From the NCBI RefSeq assembly GCF_014640555.1, contig NZ_BMHE01000026.1, forward strand, positions 33,805 through 97,804: a DNA stretch of 64,000 nucleotides, in the 5' to 3' direction. Source of the stretch: Paenibacillus marchantiophytorum. Its GTDB lineage: Bacteria > Bacillota > Bacilli > Paenibacillales > NBRC-103111. Under the pieces are notes generated by a model. That model was not told where the DNA came from, did not search any database, and saw only the letters and a list, made by a program, of their open reading frames with translations. Shown one piece after another: positions 1-7,977 of the stretch. Both the position numbers and the translations under genes were made by a program. How positions within the stretch are numbered: position 1 is the first letter of the stretch; every line of letters begins with the position of its first letter.

Positions 1-841
1 CTAGAAAGCGGGGATGCCATTGGCCGTCTGAAGGAACTTTTTTGCGTAAGGCGAATCTGCAAAAAACCATCACGCCAGCTTGAAGCATCAAGTAAATGCC
101 GGCATGACCGACACCGCTTTGTTTCGTATAGAGCGCAATAAACGTTGTAACAGCCCCAAAGGAGACAGAAGCAATCAGCATGGCTATACTGCATACGAGA
201 AATGCACGATGGGTCCACAGTTGGCGTAACTGAGAAGACATGGAGCTTGCTTGCTGTTGCTCATCCTGAGTGACTTGCGAACCGGAGGGCAGTGGAGCCG
301 TGAAGCCTAAGATACCTGTGGCAAGGGCAATAACGATCATAGATGTGGTGAATGCGTTCATTCCGCCCCAGTCCCACAAGGTCAATGCCAGAATAGGACC
401 GATTACCGTAGGCAGCATGCCCGCTAACAAATACAGTGATATACCCTGAGAACGATCATTGTGGGCCAGCTTATCAACAATACCTAGTTGCAGCGATAAG
501 GAGAAAAATGCGGTCGTTACCCCCTGCATAGCACGAAGAGCGAAGTACCATTCCAGCCCAGATATTGTATACAGAATTAGAATAAGGCCATTTGCAAGTA
601 ATAAAGCGCGTAAGACAGACAGCGGTCCGAAGCGCTGAACGATGCTGCCCGCCCACGGACGGAAGAGCATGCTCGTTATCATATAAGCGCCCATCATGAC
701 GCCGATTGCTGCATTGCTTGCACCTTGAGCTTCACTGCGCAGAGGCACAATGATATTCAAGATCGGATTCGCGCTAAAAAATAGAAAAGTAATGACGTAT
801 AGCTTGATAAAAGGTAAAGATAAGGGGCCGCTTTTGTTCAT
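1..841 (-). CDS. cntE: MFS exporter, CntE-like (partial, 3' end outside window)
   Basis: I translated this frame by hand: it opens with an ATG at 841 and stays open to the window edge (about 280 codons), so the C-terminus is missing. The product starts MNKSGPLSLPFIKLYVITF and is a multi-membrane major facilitator protein, with a motif-A-like loop (FRPWAGSIVQRFG) near residue 60 and a charged central loop around residues 160-190. Its ATG overlaps the TGA of the upstream ATPase gene (ATGA at 838-841), which implies translational coupling. An MFS gene directly after two permeases and two ATPases is the layout of opine-metallophore (staphylopine-type) loci, where CntE exports the metallophore. 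The specific substrate is inferred from this context only. Confidence 0.65.
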   Translation of the reverse strand, partial: MNKSGPLSLPFIKLYVITFLFFSANPILNIIVPLRSEAQGASNAAIGVMMGAYMITSMLFRPWAGSIVQRFGPLSVLRALLLANGLILILYTISGLEWYFALRAMQGVTTAFFSLSLQLGIVDKLAHNDRSQGISLYLLAGMLPTVIGPILALTLWDWGGMNAFTTSMIVIALATGILGFTAPLPSGSQVTQDEQQQASSMSSQLRQLWTHRAFLVCSIAMLIASVSFGAVTTFIALYTKQSGVGHAGIYLMLQAGVMVFCRFALRKKVPSDGQWHPRFL

Positions 842-1668
842 AGCGCCCGACATTCCGCTTTAACGGACTTGATTTTCCGGGCTCGGGGATGCTCAGCAAG
901 GACGGATTGCAACAAAAGTTTCACAGCAGGATGTGACGATGTGAAAATCGATTCCTTATTTTCGAACTGCCCCACGAGCTCTCCCTGATCCATGACCGCT
1001 AACCGATCCGAAAGGGCGTAAGCAGCCTTGATGTCATGGGTGATGAACAGATAAGAAAGCCCAAATGATAGCTTCAAGTCATGCAACAATGCTAAGATTT
1101 GGCTTTGATTAACCATATCCAAGCTGCTAATCGGCTCATCTAACACGATGAGTTTCGGGTTCAGCGCAATCGCCCTTGCAATGTTGATTCTTTGCAGTTG
1201 GCCGCCACTGAATTGGTGGGGGTATTTCACCATGTCCGCTGCCTGTAGACCAACTCTCTCCAACAGCTCGCCGATCGCTCGCTTTTGTTCAAGCGACGAC
1301 ATGGAGTTGTAGTTGCTGAGCGGCTCTCCAATGATCTGTTCGGCACACATGCGTGGATTAACCGCCGAATAACAATCTTGAAAAACAACTTGCAGATCTC
1401 GACGAATCTTTCTGCGGGCTGTTGCATTCATGCTGTACATATCGTGCCCCATGAAGATGATCTTGCCTTGCTGTGGCTTCTCCAAACCAAGAATGACTTT
1501 GCCAAGTGTACTTTTCCCAGCTCCGCTGCTGCCCAATAGACCTAGACAAACGCCTTCATCGACAGAGAAGGAAATGTTGGAAAGGATTGGCGGTTGCTGG
1601 CGGGTTGAGCCAAATAATCGATTTTTCCTGTAAGTATGACTGACTTCCTGTACTTGCAACAAACTCAT
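838..1668 (-). CDS. cntF: ABC transporter ATPase, CntF/OppF-like
   Basis: This 276-residue ATPase energises uptake through the neighbouring permeases. Walker A is GLLGSSGAGKST (about residues 43-54), the signature is FSGGQLQR (about 154), and Walker B LIVLDEP follows. An H-loop TH is also present. The C-terminus is short and of the OppF/NikE type. The ATG at 1668 has a GAGGT Shine-Dalgarno. It is the second ATPase of the operon, 16 bp after the first, and overlaps the MFS gene by 4 bp. The family (peptide/nickel ABC ATPase) is certain. The Cnt assignment rests on gene order A-B-C-D-F-E. Confidence 0.85.
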   Translation of the reverse strand: MSLLQVQEVSHTYRKNRLFGSTRQQPPILSNISFSVDEGVCLGLLGSSGAGKSTLGKVILGLEKPQQGKIIFMGHDMYSMNATARRKIRRDLQVVFQDCYSAVNPRMCAEQIIGEPLSNYNSMSSLEQKRAIGELLERVGLQAADMVKYPHQFSGGQLQRINIARAIALNPKLIVLDEPISSLDMVNQSQILALLHDLKLSFGLSYLFITHDIKAAYALSDRLAVMDQGELVGQFENKESIFTSSHPAVKLLLQSVLAEHPRARKIKSVKAECRAL

Positions 1669-1684
1669 TGTTATTACCTCATTT

Positions 1685-2521
1685 TTAAAAGTTTACAGCA
1701 TACTCGACCGTCTGCTCGTTAGACAGATTGGGCAGCTGCAACCTCGCGTTTAGCAATTTTTTGGTATAGGCATTTGCAGGGTGATCGAAAAGCTCAAAGA
1801 CATTGGCTTGTTCGACAATTCTCCCATGCTGCATAACGATAACTTCATCGGCCATCTCTGCAATGACGCTTAAGTCATGAGAAATTAGCAAAATGGTTGT
1901 GCCACATTCCGATCGCAGCCGTTCCAGCTGGGTTAACACTTGCAATTGATTGACCATATCGAGTGCAGTTGTAGGTTCATCAGCGATGACGACGGCGGGT
2001 TTCAGGCACATGCACATAGCAATCATCACTCGCTGCAGCATGCCTCCGCTCAGTTGAAAAGGGTACATCTTGAGAATCTCGTAAGGCTGGGGCAATTTCA
2101 CTTTGTCTAGAGAAACGGCTGCCAGCTCATAGGCTTCTTTTTTGCTCAGCTTGCAGTGCGTACGGATGGTCTCGATAAATTGATTGCCAATTGAATACAC
2201 GGGCGTGAAGGCATTCATCGGATTTTGCCTAATAAAGCCTATTTCTTTGCCGCGAATGCGCCGCATCTCCTTTGGATCCAAGCCGTTAAGCTCACGGCCA
2301 CCCAGTTGAATGCTGCCTTCGACGATGGTATGTTGATCCATCAACTGCAAGAGTGAATGGCATGTAATGCTTTTGCCGCAGCCGCTTTCGCCGACTAGAC
2401 CGAGAATTTGCCCCTCATTTAAATCAAAATGAATATCATGAAGAAGCTGAAGCTGGCCTTGATCTGTTGTGACTTTGACGTTCAGCCCACTTACCTGCAA
2501 GACTTTGCGAGATGTGTCCAT
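1685..2521 (-). CDS. cntD: ABC transporter ATPase, CntD/OppD-like
   Basis: This is a 278-residue ATPase of the peptide/nickel family. Walker A GLVGESGCGKS is at about residues 41-51, the Q-loop region contains IRQNPMNAF, and the signature LSGGMLQR precedes Walker B VVIADEPT. It pairs with the downstream ATPase to form the heterodimeric motor usual for Opp/Dpp/Nik/Cnt importers. The ATG at 2521 follows GAGG at good spacing. The gene lies 20 bp after the second permease in a tightly packed operon and probably shares its iron/metal-responsive transcript. Confidence 0.85.
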   Translation of the reverse strand: MDTSRKVLQVSGLNVKVTTDQGQLQLLHDIHFDLNEGQILGLVGESGCGKSITCHSLLQLMDQHTIVEGSIQLGGRELNGLDPKEMRRIRGKEIGFIRQNPMNAFTPVYSIGNQFIETIRTHCKLSKKEAYELAAVSLDKVKLPQPYEILKMYPFQLSGGMLQRVMIAMCMCLKPAVVIADEPTTALDMVNQLQVLTQLERLRSECGTTILLISHDLSVIAEMADEVIVMQHGRIVEQANVFELFDHPANAYTKKLLNARLQLPNLSNEQTVEYAVNF

Positions 2522-2541
2522 CTAAGGGCCTCATTTCTTGT

Positions 2542-3375
2542 TTAAAATCGTTTTGTTACCCCAAATTTATGCGATAGCGCTTCACCGAGCAGATTGAAAT
2601 TAATGACGACAAGTAAAATAAAAAATCCGGGGTACATCATCAGTTCAGGATGGCTCCGAATGTAGCTCTTGCCCTCATGAATCATGGCGCCCCACTCCGG
2701 GGTAGGCGGCTGAATGCCTAAGCCAAGGAAAGACAGCGCAGAGATATCCATAATCGCCCAACCAATCTCAAGTGTCCCGATTACGACAATAGGGGGCAGA
2801 ACGTTGGGAATGATGTGTTGTCTCATAATGGTCCATGGCGAGGACCCGCTTATCATAGCAGCCGTAATATACTGACGTTCTCTTAAACTGACAACAAGGC
2901 CGCGAAACATACGAGCATAGGTTACCCACTGAACAAGAAGCAGGGCAAACACGATCTGCATAATACCGGGACCTAGCATCGCTACAATTCCGAGCACAAG
3001 CACAAGGTTCGGAAAAGCCATAACGCCTTCACTGAAGCGCATGAGGAAGGTATCGATCCATCCGCCTGTGTACCCCGCAACCGTTCCAACGATTAGCCCT
3101 ATGGTTAATGATATTATAAACACAAGGAAAACTAAGCCTAACGATATGCGAGCTCCGTACAACAGTCGGGATAATAGATCACGGCCCAAATGATCCGTAC
3201 CTAATAAATAGTCAGAAGAAGGAGGCTGCAGCTTCAATGCCAGATTGACCTTGATTGGATCATGTGGTGCCAGCCAAGGTGCCAGAATCGTGATTAAGAA
3301 ACAAAGCAGCAGGAAGCAAGAACACGCGATGATGGTCTTCCGACCTGAGAGAAGATTCTTCATAGGTTTAATCAC
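2542..3375 (-). CDS. cntC: ABC transporter permease, CntC/OppC-like
   Basis: Inner permease of a peptide/nickel-type importer, 277 residues with about six membrane segments. An OppC-type N-terminal LAPHDP motif is followed by GTDHLGRD, and the EAA-type cytoplasmic loop includes ITAAMISGSSPWTIM. A GTG start at 3375 overlaps the TGA of the preceding permease gene (GTGA), and an AAGGAAG ribosome site stands about 9 nt upstream. The internal ATG at 3363 lacks such a site, so I prefer the GTG. It partners with the upstream CntB-like permease. Confidence 0.82.
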   Translation of the reverse strand: MIKPMKNLLSGRKTIIACSCFLLLCFLITILAPWLAPHDPIKVNLALKLQPPSSDYLLGTDHLGRDLLSRLLYGARISLGLVFLVFIISLTIGLIVGTVAGYTGGWIDTFLMRFSEGVMAFPNLVLVLGIVAMLGPGIMQIVFALLLVQWVTYARMFRGLVVSLRERQYITAAMISGSSPWTIMRQHIIPNVLPPIVVIGTLEIGWAIMDISALSFLGLGIQPPTPEWGAMIHEGKSYIRSHPELMMYPGFFILLVVINFNLLGEALSHKFGVTKRF

Positions 3376-4322
3376 GAATCGGTTCTTCCTTTCAAAGAAA
3401 TTCGAGGGTCCATATACATTTGAACGACATCAACGATCAGGTTGCAAAGAAGGAATGCGCATGCAGCGAGAAGCACGTAGCATTGAACGACCGGAATATC
3501 TCGATTAAAGATGGCTTCAATGAAGTATCTGCCAATCCCAGGCCATGAAAACACTTGCTCTACAATAATCGTACCCGTGAGCAGCTTGCCGAAATTCATA
3601 CCTAAGCCGGTAATGACGGGGGAGATGGCAATTTTCATTACGTGTTTAAGCATAATCACTTTTTCATGCAATCCACGGGTTCTGGCATACAACACATAAA
3701 CTTCTTGCAATTGCTCCACAATGCTTGCCCGCAAAAGTCGACTATAGACAGCGATAAGTGCAAGTGACAGGGTTAGTGAAGGCAGGACTAGATGCTTCCA
3801 GCTTCCCATGCCATTAACGGGCAACCAATCCAATTGGACAGCGAAGAAAAAGATCAATAAATAGCCGAGCCAGAATTGCGGGATAGATGCGCCAAAATAG
3901 GAAAGTGCTTTGCTGAAATAATCCACCCAGCTATGGGAGTAAACAGCTGATAAATACCCCAGTCCTATGCTGACAACAATCGTTAAGATGATGCTGCTGA
4001 AAGCAAGCAGGAGGGTGGCTGGCAATCGCAGCGCCACCTCGTCCCATACAGGTTTATTGGACAGATAAGATGTTCCGAAATCAAGCCGGGCGATTTGGGT
4101 TAACGATTGCAAGTACTGCAAATAAAGCGGTTGATCCAGTCCCAGTTCGTGCCTCTTCTCAGCAAGCAGTTCCTCCGTCGGTTGAATATGCGAAGCGGAG
4201 AAATAAGCTTCCGCCGGGTCTGCCGGCGAAAGCTGAATCAAGATAAATGTAAGCAGTGTAGCGAAAATAACCAAAGGAATAATGGCGAGCAGTCGCTTCC
4301 CAATATAGCTACTTAATTCCAT
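3372..4322 (-). CDS. cntB: ABC transporter permease, CntB/OppB-like
   Basis: This 316-residue permease begins MELSSYIGKRLLAIIPLVIF, the typical OppB/NikB N-terminus, and carries the OppB-type LGLDQPLYLQY region and GTIIVEQVFSWPGIG near the C-terminus. The frame extends a further 36 codons upstream, but that extension reads back into the lipoprotein gene and looks non-coding. The ATG at 4322 overlaps the end of the substrate-binding gene by 14 bp, so it probably depends on coupled translation because no strong Shine-Dalgarno is seen. It forms the membrane channel with the CntC-like protein. Confidence 0.82.
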   Translation of the reverse strand: MELSSYIGKRLLAIIPLVIFATLLTFILIQLSPADPAEAYFSASHIQPTEELLAEKRHELGLDQPLYLQYLQSLTQIARLDFGTSYLSNKPVWDEVALRLPATLLLAFSSIILTIVVSIGLGYLSAVYSHSWVDYFSKALSYFGASIPQFWLGYLLIFFFAVQLDWLPVNGMGSWKHLVLPSLTLSLALIAVYSRLLRASIVEQLQEVYVLYARTRGLHEKVIMLKHVMKIAISPVITGLGMNFGKLLTGTIIVEQVFSWPGIGRYFIEAIFNRDIPVVQCYVLLAACAFLLCNLIVDVVQMYMDPRISLKGRTDS

Positions 4323-5925
4323 TGAAAGGGTGATCCCAACGGCTTGCAGGGAAGGTAACATTGGATAAGGATTTATTGTAAACAACGGTTTGTTTAATGT
4401 AAGAAATGGGCACGATGACGGACTGCTCATGCAGAGTTGTCAAAATTTCCGTATAAAGCTTCTTGCGTTCGAATTCATTCGTGGAGGCAAGTACGGTCTT
4501 TATCTTCTGGTCCAGCTCCTGCTTCATAGGAATGCGTGAGTGGGCTTCCGCTACGCCAAAGCTTGGTTCTTTCACAGCATTAATTAGCGTATGGGGATCA
4601 TAAGGAACACCGGAATTAAACCAGAAACGAACGTCGAACTTGCCTTCTCGGAGCAGCTTCGTTGCGGTTGTTAATTCCACACCGGCTATGTTCAGCTTAA
4701 CGCCAATCTCTCCCCATGCCGCCTGCACGGCTTCTCCCATTACTTTTTGAATCGGATCGGTTTTATCGTACACTAAGTCCAGCTCTAATTTCTTGCCGTC
4801 TTTTTCCCGAATGGTTTGCCCCGGAGCCAGTTTCCAACCAGCTTCATCCAGATATGCCATTGCTTTGGCTGTGCTATAATCAATCGGTTTAACTTTCAAA
4901 TCCACGTACGGATAGTTGTTAGATAAAAGAGAATCGGCTTTTTGTTCTACACCGCCTGTAATACCATCCACGATGCTCTGTTTATTCACGCCATGTTGGA
5001 GAGCAAGACGCACCCGTTGATCTGCAAGCTTCTCGTTGGTGGAGTTCAACAATATATTTCTAGTACCTACCGGATCAGAGAGAGCTGTTCCATATTTGCC
5101 TGTGCCTTGCAGTTGTTTATAGGCATCCAGGCTGATCGCGCCTTCGCCGAATATCATATCCAACTCGCCTTTTTCAAAAGCTAAGACACGCGTTTCGCTG
5201 TCAGGAATGATTTTAACCGTTACCTTATCAACCTTTGGCTGCTCACCCCAATAATTAGGGTTTCTAGTGAATACGGTGTATTGATCTTGTTTGTACTCTG
5301 TAATCATCCACGGCCCTGTGCCTATTGGCGCTTTTAGACCTTTTAGGGTATCATCGCCTTCAGGGAAACCAGCCTCACCTAGGAATCGAAAAGGCCGAAC
5401 TGTCGCCAAATCCTGTAAGGTTGGATAATACGGCTCTGAGAGCGTTAATTTAATCGTCTGTTCGTCAACAATTTCGGTTTTCTCCAGCACCTTTGCTATG
5501 CCAAGCCAAGCATGCGTGCTTTTGTTTTTCAGGATGGCATCGAAATTTCTTTTCACGATAGCAGCGTTAAATGACGAGCCATCCGAGAACTTAATATTTT
5601 TACGAAGTTTGAACGTGTACTCCTTGCCATCCGTGGAAATGTTCCATGACTCGGCAAGGTAAGGTTTAAGCTCTCCGCCTTCGTTATAGCTGACAAGCGG
5701 CTCGTACATCATCGATTGTGAAAACAATTGATTAGGGTAGTAGGCGTGAGGATTCGACGGGCCCAAATCTCTCATCCAGGAAACGGTGATCTCCTTTGGT
5801 TTCTGTGCAGGAGCTGCTTTATCGTTGGCTGCTGGCTCTGGTTTCGCGCAACCTAATACAGTGATAAGCAATGCGAATAGCACCGCTATTTTTGATAGGA
5901 AGCGAGTTGATTTTTTACGGATCAT
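4309..5925 (-). CDS. cntA: Metal/metallophore-binding ABC lipoprotein, CntA/NikA-like
   Basis: This solute-binding protein of family 5 is a lipoprotein of 538 residues. A basic N-terminus (MIRKKSTRF), a hydrophobic core and the lipobox VLGC end the signal at about residue 26. Conserved family-5 stretches include the N-terminal YEPLVSYNEGGELKPYLAESW and, near residue 400, the NikA-like GVPYDPHTL region. I chose the ATG at 5925 (AGGGGA 9 nt upstream). A longer reading frame from 5967 runs through the Fur operator and lacks a ribosome site. It is the first gene of the operon. The ligand (nickel, zinc or an opine-type metallophore complex) is inferred from gene order and Fur control. Confidence 0.75.
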   Translation of the reverse strand: MIRKKSTRFLSKIAVLFALLITVLGCAKPEPAANDKAAPAQKPKEITVSWMRDLGPSNPHAYYPNQLFSQSMMYEPLVSYNEGGELKPYLAESWNISTDGKEYTFKLRKNIKFSDGSSFNAAIVKRNFDAILKNKSTHAWLGIAKVLEKTEIVDEQTIKLTLSEPYYPTLQDLATVRPFRFLGEAGFPEGDDTLKGLKAPIGTGPWMITEYKQDQYTVFTRNPNYWGEQPKVDKVTVKIIPDSETRVLAFEKGELDMIFGEGAISLDAYKQLQGTGKYGTALSDPVGTRNILLNSTNEKLADQRVRLALQHGVNKQSIVDGITGGVEQKADSLLSNNYPYVDLKVKPIDYSTAKAMAYLDEAGWKLAPGQTIREKDGKKLELDLVYDKTDPIQKVMGEAVQAAWGEIGVKLNIAGVELTTATKLLREGKFDVRFWFNSGVPYDPHTLINAVKEPSFGVAEAHSRIPMKQELDQKIKTVLASTNEFERKKLYTEILTTLHEQSVIVPISYIKQTVVYNKSLSNVTFPASRWDHPFNGIK

Positions 5926-5951
5926 CGGATTAATTCCCCTTTGTATTGTGG

Positions 5952-6004
5952 TGATAATGATTATCATGCTCGTTTATATTATTTTGTTTTGCTATACTTA
6001 ACAA
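5952..6004 (-). promoter_or_regulatory. Fur-controlled promoter of the cnt-like operon, divergent from the AraC gene
   Basis: Positions 5952-5966 read TGATAATGATTATCA, a perfect match to the 7-1-7 Fur consensus. On the minus strand a promoter stands just upstream: -35 TTGTTA at 5999-6004, 17-bp spacer, -10 TAATAT at 5976-5981, so the Fur box covers the predicted start site. On the plus strand an extended -10 (TGCTATACT, 5990-5998) could serve the regulator gene. Iron repression of the operon is a strong inference. A related regulator (Zur) binds similar but distinguishable sites. Confidence 0.85.
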
Positions 6005-6094
6005 TGGAGAAATAGCTGTTTTTTTATTGGACAAAAAAGAGAAGATATCCCGAGACACAAGCAGGATGGGCTGGAAAAGGAAGGGAACCCGCAC

Positions 6095-7702
6095 ATGCAT
6101 ATATACGATATATTAGAAGTTAAAATCATAGATTTGTTGTCCAACAAGTTGGTTATACCCACGGATAGGACGGGTCATCGGATCATTTGCTTTGCCCGAA
6201 TGGGAGGCAATCTTCGTCTGGCCGGACATATCCTCTATGCGGATCAAGGATCTTGTATGCTTCTGGCCCCAGGGGACAAGGCGGAAATAGAGATTAGCGG
6301 CGGAAGTGATCTGCTAGGAGCTGTGTATATGATTCGCTTCCATGCCTATGCAATGGGGGAGAAGGAACCGTCGATGGATATTGGGCCCTGTGTTCCCTAT
6401 GAGACGAAGATTGATGTGATGCCATTGTCGCGACTTGTCGATTTGCTAGAACAGGTTGCTCAAGGAGCTAGCGATGGCTCGAGACATGAGTACGTAGAAC
6501 GTTGTAAGCAGCAGATTCGTCTACAAGAGCTTCTTGTATTGCTTATGGAAAATGTCCAAACCATGCATTCTTTCACCGATGATACATCAGCTGTTCAACA
6601 CACGATTAACTATCTCAATCACAACTATCGGGAAGAAATTACGGTTGAGCTGTTATCGCGAATGTCGGGTGTTGGTCGTTGGAAATACAGTGATTTATTT
6701 CAGTCGTTGATTGGCAAAAAACCGCTTGAATATTTGACGGAAGTACGCATTAACAGAGCCAAGGAGCTGCTTCTCCAAACGGATGACCCTTTACGCGAAA
6801 TTGCTCGCCGAGTTGGCTTTAAGGACGAATATTATTTCTCCCGCAAGTTTCGGCATGAGATGGGGATGACCCCCAAACAATATGTCCGCTCAAAAAGCAA
6901 CAAAGGGGTAACCAATGAACGAAGCGCAAGCCCTTTCACAAGAGTTGTGGCAGTGGGTGCTGTCCTTGGTGATTTATTGGCTCTAGGCATTAGGCCGATT
7001 GGTGCAGATATGACGGTAATTGGCAAAAAAGTCGTCTATCGCGAGGAATTGAACAACATCGCAGATGTCGGGCTCTTAGGTGAACCGGGCAAAGTGAAAG
7101 CGTTGAATCCCGATCTTATTGTATATAGTGGTTTCCGGCTCGATTGGATCGATAAGCTGTCCGATATTTCTCCAATCGTAGCTATTGACCGGTTTGAACA
7201 TACGTATGATCGGCTTATTAAAGTAGCTGATTTATTCGGTAGGACCAACCAGGCGCGCAATTGGGTGGAGAGCCATAAGATGAGATCCACGGAGATATGG
7301 AAGCAGCTGTTTTCGTATCCTATGGATAAACGGAAACAAGCCACAATTTTTGTCGTGAACGATGGTGTTATCTATGTCATGGGAATGAGAGGTGTAGCGT
7401 TTACGTTATATCATCCATCATCTGCTTTCGAGCCTTCTGACAAAGTGAAAGATTTGATTGCTAGGAACATTCCATTCTTCGCTATTGAACATGAGATGAT
7501 CAAGGATTACGAGGCTGACCATCTGTTTCTTCTTGTGGATGAGTGTAAGCGATCGAAGCATAAGGCGCAGAAAGTGACTAATCATCCTTATTGGAAATCA
7601 CTGGGGCAAGATCACGTTCATGTGCTTGAAGCGAAATGGAATTTTGACGATCCGATTACGATGGATCGACTTCTCCCTTTATTGCCGCGAATTATTAAAT
7701 AG
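6095..7702 (+). CDS. AraC-family regulator with C-terminal siderophore-binding-type domain
   Basis: A 535-residue regulator. Residues 1-150 look like an AraC sensor (cupin-like) domain, about 165-268 are two AraC helix-turn-helix motifs ending GMTPKQYVRSK, and 280-535 resemble a FecB/BtuF periplasmic-binding fold (GAVLGDLLALGIRPIGAD, ALNPDLIVYSGF). The same architecture is known in Bacillus subtilis Btr, an intracellular ferri-siderophore sensor that activates transporter genes. The ATG at 6095 follows AAGGAAGGG. It is divergent from the metal-uptake operon with a Fur box between, so it is the probable ligand-responsive activator of that operon. Confidence 0.85.
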   Translation: MHIYDILEVKIIDLLSNKLVIPTDRTGHRIICFARMGGNLRLAGHILYADQGSCMLLAPGDKAEIEISGGSDLLGAVYMIRFHAYAMGEKEPSMDIGPCVPYETKIDVMPLSRLVDLLEQVAQGASDGSRHEYVERCKQQIRLQELLVLLMENVQTMHSFTDDTSAVQHTINYLNHNYREEITVELLSRMSGVGRWKYSDLFQSLIGKKPLEYLTEVRINRAKELLLQTDDPLREIARRVGFKDEYYFSRKFRHEMGMTPKQYVRSKSNKGVTNERSASPFTRVVAVGAVLGDLLALGIRPIGADMTVIGKKVVYREELNNIADVGLLGEPGKVKALNPDLIVYSGFRLDWIDKLSDISPIVAIDRFEHTYDRLIKVADLFGRTNQARNWVESHKMRSTEIWKQLFSYPMDKRKQATIFVVNDGVIYVMGMRGVAFTLYHPSSAFEPSDKVKDLIARNIPFFAIEHEMIKDYEADHLFLLVDECKRSKHKAQKVTNHPYWKSLGQDHVHVLEAKWNFDDPITMDRLLPLLPRIIK

Positions 7703-7736
7703 AGGGCAGAACAAAGTCATTCATAAAATAATTAAT

Positions 7737-7868
7737 TTGACAAAAAAATTGGTTTATTGCTACTATAGCAATATTACATATCTGATAATGAATATCATTA
7801 TCATAAGAGTAAGTTGTTTTAAGAGAGATCATTCTCTTTTTTTGCGAAACTATTGAGAATGATTATCC
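7737..7868 (+). promoter_or_regulatory. Promoter with two Fur-like boxes upstream of the SLH surface protein
   Basis: A promoter TTGACA (7737-7742), 18-bp spacer, TACTAT (7761-7766) is followed by a near-perfect Fur palindrome at 7783-7803 (TGATAATGA / TCATTATCA arms). A second Fur-like 15-mer, TGAGAATGATTATCC at 7854-7868, matches the 7-1-7 consensus at 13 of 15 positions. Between them a weak hairpin (AAGAGA/TCTCTT, 7821-7838) precedes eight Ts and may end the AraC transcript or a short RNA started here. Iron control of the next gene is inferred. Confidence 0.65.
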
Positions 7869-7977
7869 CTATCAATTAACTGGGCTATTTCGAGAGGAGA
7901 AATGAGCACTAAGGATCAGGTTTAACAGCTACAGATTGATTTATACCAACAAGAATGCTGAAAAGGAATGTGAGACA

